From assembly GCF_014646055.1 (NCBI RefSeq), contig NZ_BMMS01000001.1, positions 457,892-521,891 of the forward strand: DNA of 64,000 nucleotides, read 5' to 3'. Each line of letters starts with the position of its first letter. The first letter of the stretch is position 1. The DNA comes from Wenjunlia tyrosinilytica (GTDB lineage Bacteria > Actinomycetota > Actinomycetes > Streptomycetales > Streptomycetaceae). The notes beneath the pieces were generated by a model. The model did no database searches and was not told the DNA's origin. It saw nothing but the letters and a program-made list of their open reading frames with translations. Positions 8,160-16,283 of the stretch are shown here, one piece after another. A program made the position numbers and the translations under genes.

Positions 8160-8807
8160 TCAGTCGAAGACAGGCGGCGAGGTGCGCGTGCGCTTGATCT
8201 CGTAGAAGCCCGGTATCGAGGCGACCAGCAGGGTCCCGTCCCACAGCTTCGCCGCCTCGTCGCCCTTGGGCGCCGGGGTGACCACGGGCCCGAAGAACGC
8301 CACCCGCTCGCCGTTCGCACCGTCCACGGCGATGACCGGCGTGCCGACCTCCTGGCCGACCAGGTCGATGCCCTCGGCGTGCGAGCGGCGCAGCTCGGTG
8401 TCGTACTCGTCGGTGTCGGCGGCGTCCGCCAGCTCCGCGGGCAGCCCGGTCTCCTCCAGCGCGGCCAGGATGGTCTCGCGGGTCTGCGGCTGCTGTTGGT
8501 TGTGGAAGCGCGTGCCCAGGGCGGTGTACAGCTTGCCCACCACCTCGTTGCCGAACTTGCGCTCGGCGGCCGTCACCACGCGCACCGGCCCCCAGGCCGT
8601 CGTCCGCATCATCTCCTGGTACCTCTCGGGGAGCTGGTCGAGCTTGTTCTCGTTCAGCACCGCCAGGCTCATGACGTGCCAGCGCACGGACACGGGACGG
8701 ACCTTCTCGACCTCGAGCATCCACCGCGAGGTCATCCAGGCCCACGGGCACAGCGGGTCGAACCAGAAGTCGGCGGTCTTGGTCTGCTCGTCGGCGCTGC
8801 CGCTCAC
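8160..8807 (-). CDS. DsbA-fold mycothiol-dependent nitroreductase-like protein (Rv2466c family)
   Basis: A 215-residue thioredoxin/DsbA-fold protein. The active site FWFDPLCPWAWMTSRWM has the CPWA motif with a single redox cysteine, as in the mycothiol-dependent Rv2466c family of actinobacteria rather than a CxxC oxidase. The cis-Pro loop GTPVIAVDG (about 150) is intact. No signal peptide is present, so it acts in the cytoplasm. The GTG at 8805-8807 is preferred because AAGGAG lies 5 nt upstream; the upstream in-frame extension has no leader. It is divergent from the first pepN gene, an arrangement I recall as common in Streptomyces. Confidence 0.88.
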   Translation of the reverse strand: MSGSADEQTKTADFWFDPLCPWAWMTSRWMLEVEKVRPVSVRWHVMSLAVLNENKLDQLPERYQEMMRTTAWGPVRVVTAAERKFGNEVVGKLYTALGTRFHNQQQPQTRETILAALEETGLPAELADAADTDEYDTELRRSHAEGIDLVGQEVGTPVIAVDGANGERVAFFGPVVTPAPKGDEAAKLWDGTLLVASIPGFYEIKRTRTSPPVFD

Positions 8808-8960
8808 GGCCACTCCTTGTGCGTCTACCGATGGTCGCCGGACAGCTGTCCGGCCCTGCCGGGGCAACGCTCACCCGGGTGCGGCGCATTCCCCGGCGCG
8901 ACGCCGACGGCGGAAGATGTCAGCATTGCAACCCCACCAGCGAAAACACGGGAGCCACGA

Positions 8961-11555
8961 GTGCCGGGACAGAACCTGACCATCGACGAGGCCCGCGAGC
9001 GAGCGCGCCTGCTCGACGTCGAGGCGTACGACGTCGCTCTCGATCTGAGGTCGGCGGCGCGGCCCGAGCCGGACGGGTCGACGGGCACGTTCCGGTCGGT
9101 CACGACGATCCGCTTCCGCTGCTCGCAGCCGGGGGCGTCGACGCATGCGGACCTGCTCGCCCCGGCCGTGCACGCGGTCACCCTCAACGGGCGCGCGCTC
9201 GACCCGGCCGAGGTCTTCGACGGCTCGCGGATCGCGATCGACGGCCTCGCCGAGTCCAACGAGCTCGTGGTCGACGCGAGTTGCGCCTACAGCCGCACCG
9301 GCGAGGGCCTGCACCGGTTCCACGACCCGGTGGACGACGAGACCTACCTCTACACCCAGTACGAGCCCGCCGACGCCCGCCGGGTCTTCGCCAACTTCGA
9401 GCAGCCGGATCTGAAGGCCCCGTTCACCTTCACGGTCACCGCACCCTCCCACTGGACGGTGCTGAGCAACGAGGCCGCCACCGGTGAGCCGGAGGACGTG
9501 GGCGAGGACGCCGCCGTCCGGCGCTTCGCTCCCACCAAGCCGATCTCGACGTACCTCACGGCGATCGTCGCGGGCCCGTACCACTATGTGCGCGACAGCT
9601 ACGCGCGTGCCCTGCCCGACGGCTCACGGCTGGAGATCCCGCTGGGCGCGCTGTGCCGGGCCTCGCTGGCCGAGCACTTCGACGCCGACGACATCTTCAC
9701 CGTCACCAAGCAGGGCCTGGACTTCTTCCACGACAACTTCGACTACCCTTACCCGTTCGGGAAGTACGACCAGGCGTTCGTGCCCGAGTACAACATCGGC
9801 GCCATGGAGAACCCCGGCTGCGTCACCTTCCGCGAGGAGTTCGTCTTCCGCGGCAAGGTCACCGACGCCTCCTACGAGGGCCGGGCGGGGGTCGTCCTGC
9901 ACGAGATGGCGCACATGTGGTTCGGCGACCTGGTCACCATGCGGTGGTGGGACGACCTGTGGCTCAAGGAGTCCTTCGCCGACTTCATGGGCGCACTGGC
10001 GACGGTGGAGTCCACCCGGTTCAAGGACGCCTGGATCACCTTTGCCAACCGCCGCAAGGCCTGGGCCTACCGGCAGGACCAGCTGCCCACGACGCACCCG
10101 ATCACGGCGGACATCCGGGATCTGGAGGACGCCAAGCTCAATTTCGACGGGATCACCTACGCCAAGGGCGCCTCGGTGCTCAAGCAGCTGGTGGCCTACG
10201 TCGGCCGGGACGCCTTCCTCGAGGGCGCGCGCCGCTACTTCAAGCGGCACGCCTACGGCAACACCACGCTGCAGGACCTGCTCTCGGTGCTGGAGGAGAC
10301 CTCGGGCCGGGACATGAGCACCTGGTCGAGGGCGTGGCTGCAGACGGCGGGGGCCAACGCGCTGACCCCCCAGGTGCTCCTGGACTCCTCGGGCCGGGTC
10401 ACCGAGGTCGCCGTGCTCCAGGAGGCCACCGCCTCCCACCCCGAGCTTCGTCCGCACCGTGTGGCCGTCGGCCTGTACCGGCGGGGCACGGACGGCTCGA
10501 TCACCAGGACCGGGCGGGCCGAGACCGACGTGGCGCGGCCGCGCACCGTCGTCGCCGACCTCGCGGGCGCCGAGCGCCCCGACCTCGTCCTGGTCAACGA
10601 CGAGGATCTGACGTACTGCAAGATGCGCTTCGACGAGGCGTCGCTGGAGACGCTGCGCTCCCACCTGGGGGACATCGCGGACCCGATGGCGCGGGCCCTG
10701 TGCTGGTCGGCGCTGTGGAACCTCACGCGGGACGCCCTGGTGCCCGCTCGCGACTACATCGGCATGGTGCTGCGCTTCGCCGGGCGCGAGAGCGACATCG
10801 GTGTGCTCCAGACCCTGCACCAGCAGGCCCAGACGGCGCTGAACCACTACGCGGACCCGGACTGGCGCGTGGAGGGCGGGCGGCAGCTCGCGGCGGGCGC
10901 CGTGCACGAGCTGCGCATGTCCGAGCCGGGCAGCGGACACCAGCTGGCCTGGGCCCGGTTCTTCGCCGCCGTGGCGGGCTCGGAGTCCGACCTGCGCCTG
11001 CTGAACGGGCTGCTGGACGGCAGCGCGAAGATCGACGGCCTGGAGGTCGACCAGGAACTGCGCTGGACGTTCCGGGAGGCGCTGGCCTCGCGGGGGGTGG
11101 CCGACGAGGCGGCCATCGAGGCCGAGCTCGCCCGGGACGACACCGCCTCCGGCAGGCGCCACCAGGCCCGCTGCCTGGCCGCGCGCCCGTCCGCCGAGGT
11201 CAAGGCGCAGGCGTGGCGCAGCGTCGTGGAGTCGGACGAGCTGCCCAACGCGCTGGTGGAGGCGGTCATCTCCGGGTTCAACCAGCCCGGTCAGCGTGAA
11301 CTCCTCGCACCCTACGCACGGGAGTACTTCGCGGTGATCGAACGGATCTGGTCCACTCGCACCATCGAGATCGCGATGCGCGTCGTCTCCGGGCTCTTCC
11401 CGTCGCTCCAGATCTCGCCGTCCACGCTCGAACTCGCGGACGCCTGGCTGGCGCAGGCGCCGCCGGTCCCGTCCCTGCGCCGGCTGGTGCTCGAGGCGAG
11501 GGACGACCTGGCACGCGCGCTGCGGGCACAGCAGTGCGATCACCCCGTCGGCTGA
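8961..11555 (+). CDS. pepN: Aminopeptidase N (M1 zinc metallopeptidase), copy 1
   Basis: Cytoplasmic zinc aminopeptidase, 864 residues. The zinc site HEMAH (His314, Glu315, His318) with Glu337 in KESFA follows HExxH-x18-E, and the exopeptidase motif GAMEN lies about 45 residues before it. The C-terminal ERAP1-like helical domain, from about 530 on, is full length. The GTG at 8961 is chosen: GGGAG is 6 nt upstream and the protein starts VPGQNLTIDEARERARLL, like the second copy. A much longer open frame continues upstream but overlaps the divergent gene. A paralogue of near-equal length starts at 19670; they match throughout but differ in many positions. Confidence 0.95.
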   Translation: MPGQNLTIDEARERARLLDVEAYDVALDLRSAARPEPDGSTGTFRSVTTIRFRCSQPGASTHADLLAPAVHAVTLNGRALDPAEVFDGSRIAIDGLAESNELVVDASCAYSRTGEGLHRFHDPVDDETYLYTQYEPADARRVFANFEQPDLKAPFTFTVTAPSHWTVLSNEAATGEPEDVGEDAAVRRFAPTKPISTYLTAIVAGPYHYVRDSYARALPDGSRLEIPLGALCRASLAEHFDADDIFTVTKQGLDFFHDNFDYPYPFGKYDQAFVPEYNIGAMENPGCVTFREEFVFRGKVTDASYEGRAGVVLHEMAHMWFGDLVTMRWWDDLWLKESFADFMGALATVESTRFKDAWITFANRRKAWAYRQDQLPTTHPITADIRDLEDAKLNFDGITYAKGASVLKQLVAYVGRDAFLEGARRYFKRHAYGNTTLQDLLSVLEETSGRDMSTWSRAWLQTAGANALTPQVLLDSSGRVTEVAVLQEATASHPELRPHRVAVGLYRRGTDGSITRTGRAETDVARPRTVVADLAGAERPDLVLVNDEDLTYCKMRFDEASLETLRSHLGDIADPMARALCWSALWNLTRDALVPARDYIGMVLRFAGRESDIGVLQTLHQQAQTALNHYADPDWRVEGGRQLAAGAVHELRMSEPGSGHQLAWARFFAAVAGSESDLRLLNGLLDGSAKIDGLEVDQELRWTFREALASRGVADEAAIEAELARDDTASGRRHQARCLAARPSAEVKAQAWRSVVESDELPNALVEAVISGFNQPGQRELLAPYAREYFAVIERIWSTRTIEIAMRVVSGLFPSLQISPSTLELADAWLAQAPPVPSLRRLVLEARDDLARALRAQQCDHPVG

Positions 11556-11668
11556 CCGCCCCCAACTCGGCATCGAACGTTCGAACCTTTAGTTCCTCGA
11601 TGTCCTGAATTGTCGACGACTGTGTAACAACGGTTCGCGGGAAGGGAGCGTGGGGCAAGTCTGCCGAC

Positions 11669-12667
11669 ATGGCACACAACACTCCCCTGCGCGCCCTCCC
11701 CCTCCAGCAGCGGCGCAATGTCCAGCGTTCCGTCCTGACCGAGCGTCAGCTCAAGGAGCACGGTGTCCCGGCGGGTCTGATCGCGGACCGCAGCCGCAAC
11801 GGCGGGCCGTGGCAGCAACTGCTGCCAAAGGTGTACCTGCTCCACCCGGGTCCACCGACGAACGAGCAACGGCTGCAGGCGGCGTTGCTGTACGCGGGCC
11901 ACTCCTCGAGCCGGGTGCCCGCGCAGCGGCCAGCGATGGTCACGGGACTCGCGGCGCTCGCCCTGCACCGCTTGTCCTCGGTGCCCCCGGTGGGCGAACT
12001 CGAGGTGATCGACGTCCTGGTGCCCCACCAGCGCAGGCTGCGCGACGCGGGACAGGTCAGGATCCTGCGCAGCCAGACACTGCCCAACCCGGACGAGATC
12101 ATGGGCCTGGCCTGCGCGCCCATCCCCCGGGCGCTCGCCGACGCGGCGGCGGTGCTCGACGACATCGACCTCGTGCGCGACCTGCTGGTCGAGGCGGTGC
12201 GCAGCGGGCGCTGCGTCCCTTCCGCCGTGCTGCGTGAACTCGACGCGGCCGGGCTCCTGGCGCGGCCGACGATCGCCGAGGCGATGGACGCCGCCGTCGC
12301 CGCCGGCCGCGCTGTCGCCGAGGACCACGTATACGAATTGGTGAGGGCGGGCCGCCTGCCGGACCCGCTGTGGAATGTCTCGCTGTACCGGCCGGACGGC
12401 ACCTTCCTCGCCGCCGTGGACGCGTACTGGCCGGACCAGGGAGTGACCCTGGAGATCGACGTACGCGCCCCCGGCTTCGGTGACGAGGACTGGCACGAGG
12501 AGTCACGCAGGCGCGAACACCTCGAAGGGCTCGGGCTGTGCGTGCTCTATGTGACACCGGAGAAACTGCGGGACGCGCCCGAACTCCAGGCGGCCGTCGT
12601 CCACACCGCCCTGCGGATCTCGGCCGACCGGCCCCCGGCCGCGCTCGTGGTGGCGCTGCCGCGGTAG
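11669..12667 (+). CDS. AbiEi-like N-terminal domain fused to a VSR/DUF559-like nuclease-fold domain
   Basis: A 332-residue protein without signal peptide. Residues about 1-90 (VLTERQLKEHGVPAGLIAD..., WQQLLPKVYLLHPGP) resemble the winged-helix start of AbiEi-type antitoxin/transcriptional regulators. The C-terminal 80 residues contain FLAAVDAYWPDQGVTLEID, EESRRREHLEGLGLCVLYVT, the D...ExD plus R pattern of the small endonuclease fold found in VSR/DUF559 proteins. Proteins of this build are widespread orphans in actinobacteria; no AbiEii-like nucleotidyltransferase toxin gene is adjacent. It follows pepN by 113 bp on the same strand. Both domain calls rest on pattern recognition only. Confidence 0.7.
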   Translation: MAHNTPLRALPLQQRRNVQRSVLTERQLKEHGVPAGLIADRSRNGGPWQQLLPKVYLLHPGPPTNEQRLQAALLYAGHSSSRVPAQRPAMVTGLAALALHRLSSVPPVGELEVIDVLVPHQRRLRDAGQVRILRSQTLPNPDEIMGLACAPIPRALADAAAVLDDIDLVRDLLVEAVRSGRCVPSAVLRELDAAGLLARPTIAEAMDAAVAAGRAVAEDHVYELVRAGRLPDPLWNVSLYRPDGTFLAAVDAYWPDQGVTLEIDVRAPGFGDEDWHEESRRREHLEGLGLCVLYVTPEKLRDAPELQAAVVHTALRISADRPPAALVVALPR

Positions 12668-12711
12668 GCGCGGCAGCGGACCCGCGGGCTCGGCGGCTCA
12701 GCGGCGCACGA

Positions 12712-12743
12712 GCTCACGGGCTCACGGGCTCACGGGCTCAGGA
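12712..12743. repeat. 8-bp tandem repeat at a convergent gene junction
   Basis: Three perfect copies of GCTCACGG (12712-12735) plus a partial fourth. The array covers the stop codon (12738-12740) of the leftward surface-protein gene. Confidence 0.75.
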
Positions 12744-14012
12744 ATCGCTGCCCTTCCGGCGGCGGCGCACCGCGAACAGGGTTCCGCCGCCGAGCGCGGT
12801 CGCGGCGGCGGCGATCCCCGCGATCAACGGCATACCGCTCGACCCGGTGTGCGCCAGCCCGCCCGAACCTCCTGAGGACGACGAGCCGGACGAGGAACCG
12901 GACGACGTGCCGGACGCCGAGGCGGAACCGCCGGTGCTGCCCGAGGCCGAGGAGCCCGACGAACCGGACGCCGATGAACCGGACGACCCGGAGCCGCCCG
13001 AGGAGTCGCCTCCCGTGGTCTGCGGATGCGGGTCGTTGCCCCCGTCGCCGCCCGAGGAGCCGCCGGTGCCACCGGAGCCCCGCACGTCGACGGACAGGAA
13101 CGCCTGGTCGTTGGCGTGGTTCTTGTCGAAGGCGAGCTTCCCGCCGTACACCGTCGTGGCCCACACCTTCGCCCGCGTGTCCTCGGCGCCCTTGCCGATC
13201 TTCAGCTCGAACGGGAACGGGTAGGTCGAGCCGGCCTCCATGAAGCGGGGCAGCGCCGCGCAGATGTACTGGGGCTTGCCGGGCGCGGAGGGGCCGCCCG
13301 GGCCGTCGATGTTCCACGGGTAGCAGTCCTTGGGCACCTCGACCGCCGTGGTGCCCTTGGGGACGACGACCATCAGGGCGGGCTGGTCGTCGGTACCGCT
13401 GATGCCCACCCAGCCCGGCCCCTGGTTGCGCAGCTTCGCGGTGACGCCCACCGTGTCACCGGGCCTGCCCTTGGCGGAGTCGCCCACGGCGAGCAGGTCT
13501 GCGCTGCTGTCGGCGTCCAGGCGCTGCCTGCGGTGGTTGTCGTTGGGGTCGGGCTCACGGGGGTCGCCCTCGGCCCGCGCGTCGACGTCGAAGAGCTCCA
13601 TCAGGGCGTTCGGCTCGACCTTGACCCCGACGGGGGCGAAGTCGTAGCTCCTGCCGGGCGCGAGGACGGTGTCGATGGTGCACAGCGCCTCGTCGACCAT
13701 GTGGTCCTGCGGCTCCTTCACCCTGGAGTACTTGCAGCCCTCCAGCCGCTCGGTGTACTTCAGGCCCGGTGTCGTCCTGATGCGCACCACGAGGCCGTCG
13801 GCGGCCGCGGTGCCGTGGTTGGTGACGGTGAAGCGGTTCACCTGGGTGGAGCCCAGCTTCACATCGGCGTCGACGAGCGCCGAGACGGCGAGGTCCGGCA
13901 CTCCCTCGTCCGCCCCGGCCGCGGAGGTGGCGGCGTGCGCCGGGAGGACGAGGAAGCCGGACATCGCGGTGGCGGCCGCGACGGCAATGCTGGTGTGTGT
14001 ACGCCTGGGCAA
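12738..14012 (-). CDS. Sortase-anchored surface protein (LAHTG motif)
   Basis: A 424-residue secreted protein. It has a signal peptide (RRTHTSIAVAAATAMSGFLVLPAHAA), two beta-sandwich-like segments (about 35-300) resembling CARDB/DUF11-type adhesive repeats (RFTVTNHGTAAADGLVVRI, VTAKLRNQGPGWVGIS), then a long Ser/Gly-rich stalk, an LAHTG sorting motif, a hydrophobic helix and the basic tail RRRRKGSDS. LAxTG signals are used by the class E sortases of Streptomyces, so it is probably attached to the cell wall. The TTG at 14010-14012 is the start because AGGAG lies 6 nt upstream; a longer open frame extends to 14936 but overlaps the next gene. No sortase gene is in the window. Confidence 0.85.
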   Translation of the reverse strand: MPRRTHTSIAVAAATAMSGFLVLPAHAATSAAGADEGVPDLAVSALVDADVKLGSTQVNRFTVTNHGTAAADGLVVRIRTTPGLKYTERLEGCKYSRVKEPQDHMVDEALCTIDTVLAPGRSYDFAPVGVKVEPNALMELFDVDARAEGDPREPDPNDNHRRQRLDADSSADLLAVGDSAKGRPGDTVGVTAKLRNQGPGWVGISGTDDQPALMVVVPKGTTAVEVPKDCYPWNIDGPGGPSAPGKPQYICAALPRFMEAGSTYPFPFELKIGKGAEDTRAKVWATTVYGGKLAFDKNHANDQAFLSVDVRGSGGTGGSSGGDGGNDPHPQTTGGDSSGGSGSSGSSASGSSGSSASGSTGGSASASGTSSGSSSGSSSSGGSGGLAHTGSSGMPLIAGIAAAATALGGGTLFAVRRRRKGSDS

Positions 14013-14113
14013 GCGAAGCTCCTGGGACGGATTCGGGCGGAGTTGTATGCCTTGGACCGTCCGGGGGCCCATGGAGTTGTAGGCGGTGGCACCCCGGTGG
14101 GGCGCCGGCCGGA

Positions 14114-15871
14114 TCAGGCGCGCTTGACCAGCAGTTCGGTGTTGCGGTCCTTGGGGGCGCCGGCCAGGCCCGTGCGCACTCCGGGGGCGTTGTACGACAA
14201 CTCCCGGTAGAGGGAGGCCAGTCCCACGGACGACAGGTCGCCGAAGTCGGTGCGGACCGGGGCGGCGGACTCGATGAGCGTGGTGAGGATCGACAGCGTC
14301 CCGTCGCCGTTGTCCACGAGCTCGATGACGCGGGCGAGCTGCGGATAGTCGATGTGGGAGGCGGTGTTGACCTCCCAGAACGAGCGGGCCGGGTTGGCGT
14401 GCGGGTGCGCGGTGATCTGGTTCTTGTGGGTGTGGCCGTTGATCCAGGCGACGACGTTCGGGTACGCGTGCAGCAACGTCACGAGCTCCTGGCCGCCGTG
14501 GCGCTTCTCCTTCGGCCGGGCCGGGTCGGTACGCAGGTTCTTCATGCTCGTGCTGGTGTGGTGGCTGAAGACCAGGACGTGGGCGTCCTTGTGGGCCTTG
14601 AGGGTCCGCTCGAGCCAGCGCATCTGGTCGGTGCCGATCGATCCCTCGAAGTGGCCGCCCCGGTTGGTGGTGTCGAGGCTGATGCCGATGACGCCGTCGG
14701 CGACGGTGAAGGCGTAGTACAGGCGGTCGCCGTCGAGGTTGGCCGAGGTGTAGCCGTGGCCGGCCGGTCCCGCCCCGGCGAAGCGCGGGTCGAGGTGCGC
14801 CTTGAGGTAGTCGTGCGGGGTGAACGGGGCCCGGCGCGGGTCGGCGGTGACGGTGCGCGTCTTGCGGGACTTGCCGGTGAGGAAGTCCCGGTACATGGCC
14901 GACGCCTGCCTGGGGTCCTTCTTGATGGCCGCCCACAGCTGCGATGCCTCGGCGGCGGGGACGTCCTGGAGCTTCCTGTGGCCGGTGGCGCTGTCGCGGA
15001 ACACCTTGCCCGCCGGGGTGAAGCAGCCGAGCGGCAGGTCGTCGTGGTTGCCGACCGTGGAGTACCAGGGCATCCGCAGGCCGGGGCTGCGCACCGGGCT
15101 GATCGCGGCGCCGAGGAAGCCCGGGATGCGCGGGAAGCCGCGCTTCTTGTCCTGGTCGCGCAGGGCGCTCTCGGGGTGCCAGTACATGGGGTTGTTGCTG
15201 TTCTGCACGCCCTCGTACGCCTTGGGGTCACCGGTGTTGGGGGTGATCCGGCCGCCGCTCATGACGGTGAGGAACCACTCCAGCTCGACGCGCGCGTTGT
15301 TGTCGCAGTTGTCGCCGGTGGTCATCACGAAGCCGATCGGGTGGCCGGTGTGCGGGCCCCCGCCGAGGGAGTTGACGCGTTCGACGAGCGAGGCCGCTCC
15401 GGCGACGGTCAGCGCCTCGTGGGGCCTCCAGGCGCTCGCGGTGTCGGCGCGCATGTACTCCAGGCGCAGCGGGTTCTGCACATCCACCAGGTGCAGGTCG
15501 GTGAACTGCACGAAGCACGCGAGGTCGCGGCGGCGGTCCTCGCGGCCCGACTTGGGGGCGGCGAGGTCGGGGCGGACGACCAGGGACCAGCCGGGGCCGG
15601 GCCTCAGCCGCCGGTATCCGCTGCCGCCGGGGAGGGTGGAGACGGACGAGAGGGTGGTCCCGGCGTTGGAGGGGCGGCTCGCGTCGAAGGCTCCCTCGAC
15701 GGCCTCGCGTGCGGCGGCGGGCCGGGCGGGGACGGCGTCGGCGCGGCTGCCCGAGACGGTCTCGGCGACGGCGGCGCCACCGCCCGCGGCGAGGGCGGTG
15801 GCCCCCGCGGCGGTGAGGAAGCGGCGCCTGTTGAATGCGTTCGAGGTGCCGACAGATGTGGTGTCAGCCAT
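14114..15871 (-). CDS. Tat-exported metallophosphoesterase (TIGR03767-type)
   Basis: A 585-residue exported calcineurin-like phosphoesterase. The twin-arginine signal NRRRFLTAAGATALAAGG heads the protein. Metal-binding motifs appear in order: FTDLHLVD (D-x-H), TTGDNCDNN (GDxxD), TVGNHDD (GNHD), VFSHHT and NGHTHKN (GHxH). The long insertion between the second and third motifs is typical of this actinobacterial family; its substrate is not known to me. The ATG at 15871 is chosen for its GGGGGAT leader. It is separated by about 100 bp from the LAHTG protein gene on the same strand, so both may be transcribed together as cell-envelope genes. Confidence 0.88.
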   Translation of the reverse strand: MADTTSVGTSNAFNRRRFLTAAGATALAAGGGAAVAETVSGSRADAVPARPAAAREAVEGAFDASRPSNAGTTLSSVSTLPGGSGYRRLRPGPGWSLVVRPDLAAPKSGREDRRRDLACFVQFTDLHLVDVQNPLRLEYMRADTASAWRPHEALTVAGAASLVERVNSLGGGPHTGHPIGFVMTTGDNCDNNARVELEWFLTVMSGGRITPNTGDPKAYEGVQNSNNPMYWHPESALRDQDKKRGFPRIPGFLGAAISPVRSPGLRMPWYSTVGNHDDLPLGCFTPAGKVFRDSATGHRKLQDVPAAEASQLWAAIKKDPRQASAMYRDFLTGKSRKTRTVTADPRRAPFTPHDYLKAHLDPRFAGAGPAGHGYTSANLDGDRLYYAFTVADGVIGISLDTTNRGGHFEGSIGTDQMRWLERTLKAHKDAHVLVFSHHTSTSMKNLRTDPARPKEKRHGGQELVTLLHAYPNVVAWINGHTHKNQITAHPHANPARSFWEVNTASHIDYPQLARVIELVDNGDGTLSILTTLIESAAPVRTDFGDLSSVGLASLYRELSYNAPGVRTGLAGAPKDRNTELLVKRA

Positions 15872-16283
15872 GGGAAATCCCCCGGTAGCCGTGGTCGCGG
15901 ACATGACGAGCGGTCACGTTCACTGGAAGGATTGGCACCGGGGGTGGCCTGCGACTGAACGCCTCCGGAACGTCGGACGCCGATCGCCTGTCGACGAACC
16001 GGACGGGTGTCCGCCCTTTGTGAAGCGTTCGCCGGGCGTCCACTTCCCCGCGGAGACCACGTCACCGAGAAGGATGAATCCGGGCATACCGGGCGGGAGT
16101 TCCCGCGGCCGTGAGCCGCCCGCCACCTCGACCGCTTCATGCGGCTATGCCGGAATCACGTGCTACGCCATTGGCGGGTTACCGCCAACCGTTCACTTCT
16201 GCACGTAAACCCCTGGCAAAGCACACGGGTCATCCATAAATGTGAGCGGTCGTCCGATGGCACTGATCCGACCAAGGATGCCG
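15872..16283. promoter_or_regulatory. Divergent intergenic region with inverted repeat TTGGCGG-N4-CCGCCAA
   Basis: This 412-bp gap separates the divergent phosphoesterase and S8 protease genes. A perfect inverted repeat lies at 16171-16188: TTGGCGG, GTTA, CCGCCAA, about 95 bp before the protease start. It could be an operator or a small RNA hairpin. No reliable -35/-10 pair was assigned. Confidence 0.45.

Noticed and set aside
7965-8960. In-frame extension upstream of the first pepN
   Set aside because: It covers the divergent DsbA-like gene on the other strand, and the GTG at 8961 has a leader and matches the paralogue's start.
11573-11584. Palindrome TCGAACGTTCGA resembling a LexA/SOS box
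   Set aside because: The actinobacterial SOS box needs four bases between GAAC and GTTC; here the halves abut. The following AACC only adds a direct repeat.
14013-14936. In-frame extension of the LAHTG protein into the phosphoesterase gene
   Set aside because: The TTG at 14012 has AGGAG and starts a clean signal peptide; the upstream part is a shifted-frame shadow of the phosphoesterase.
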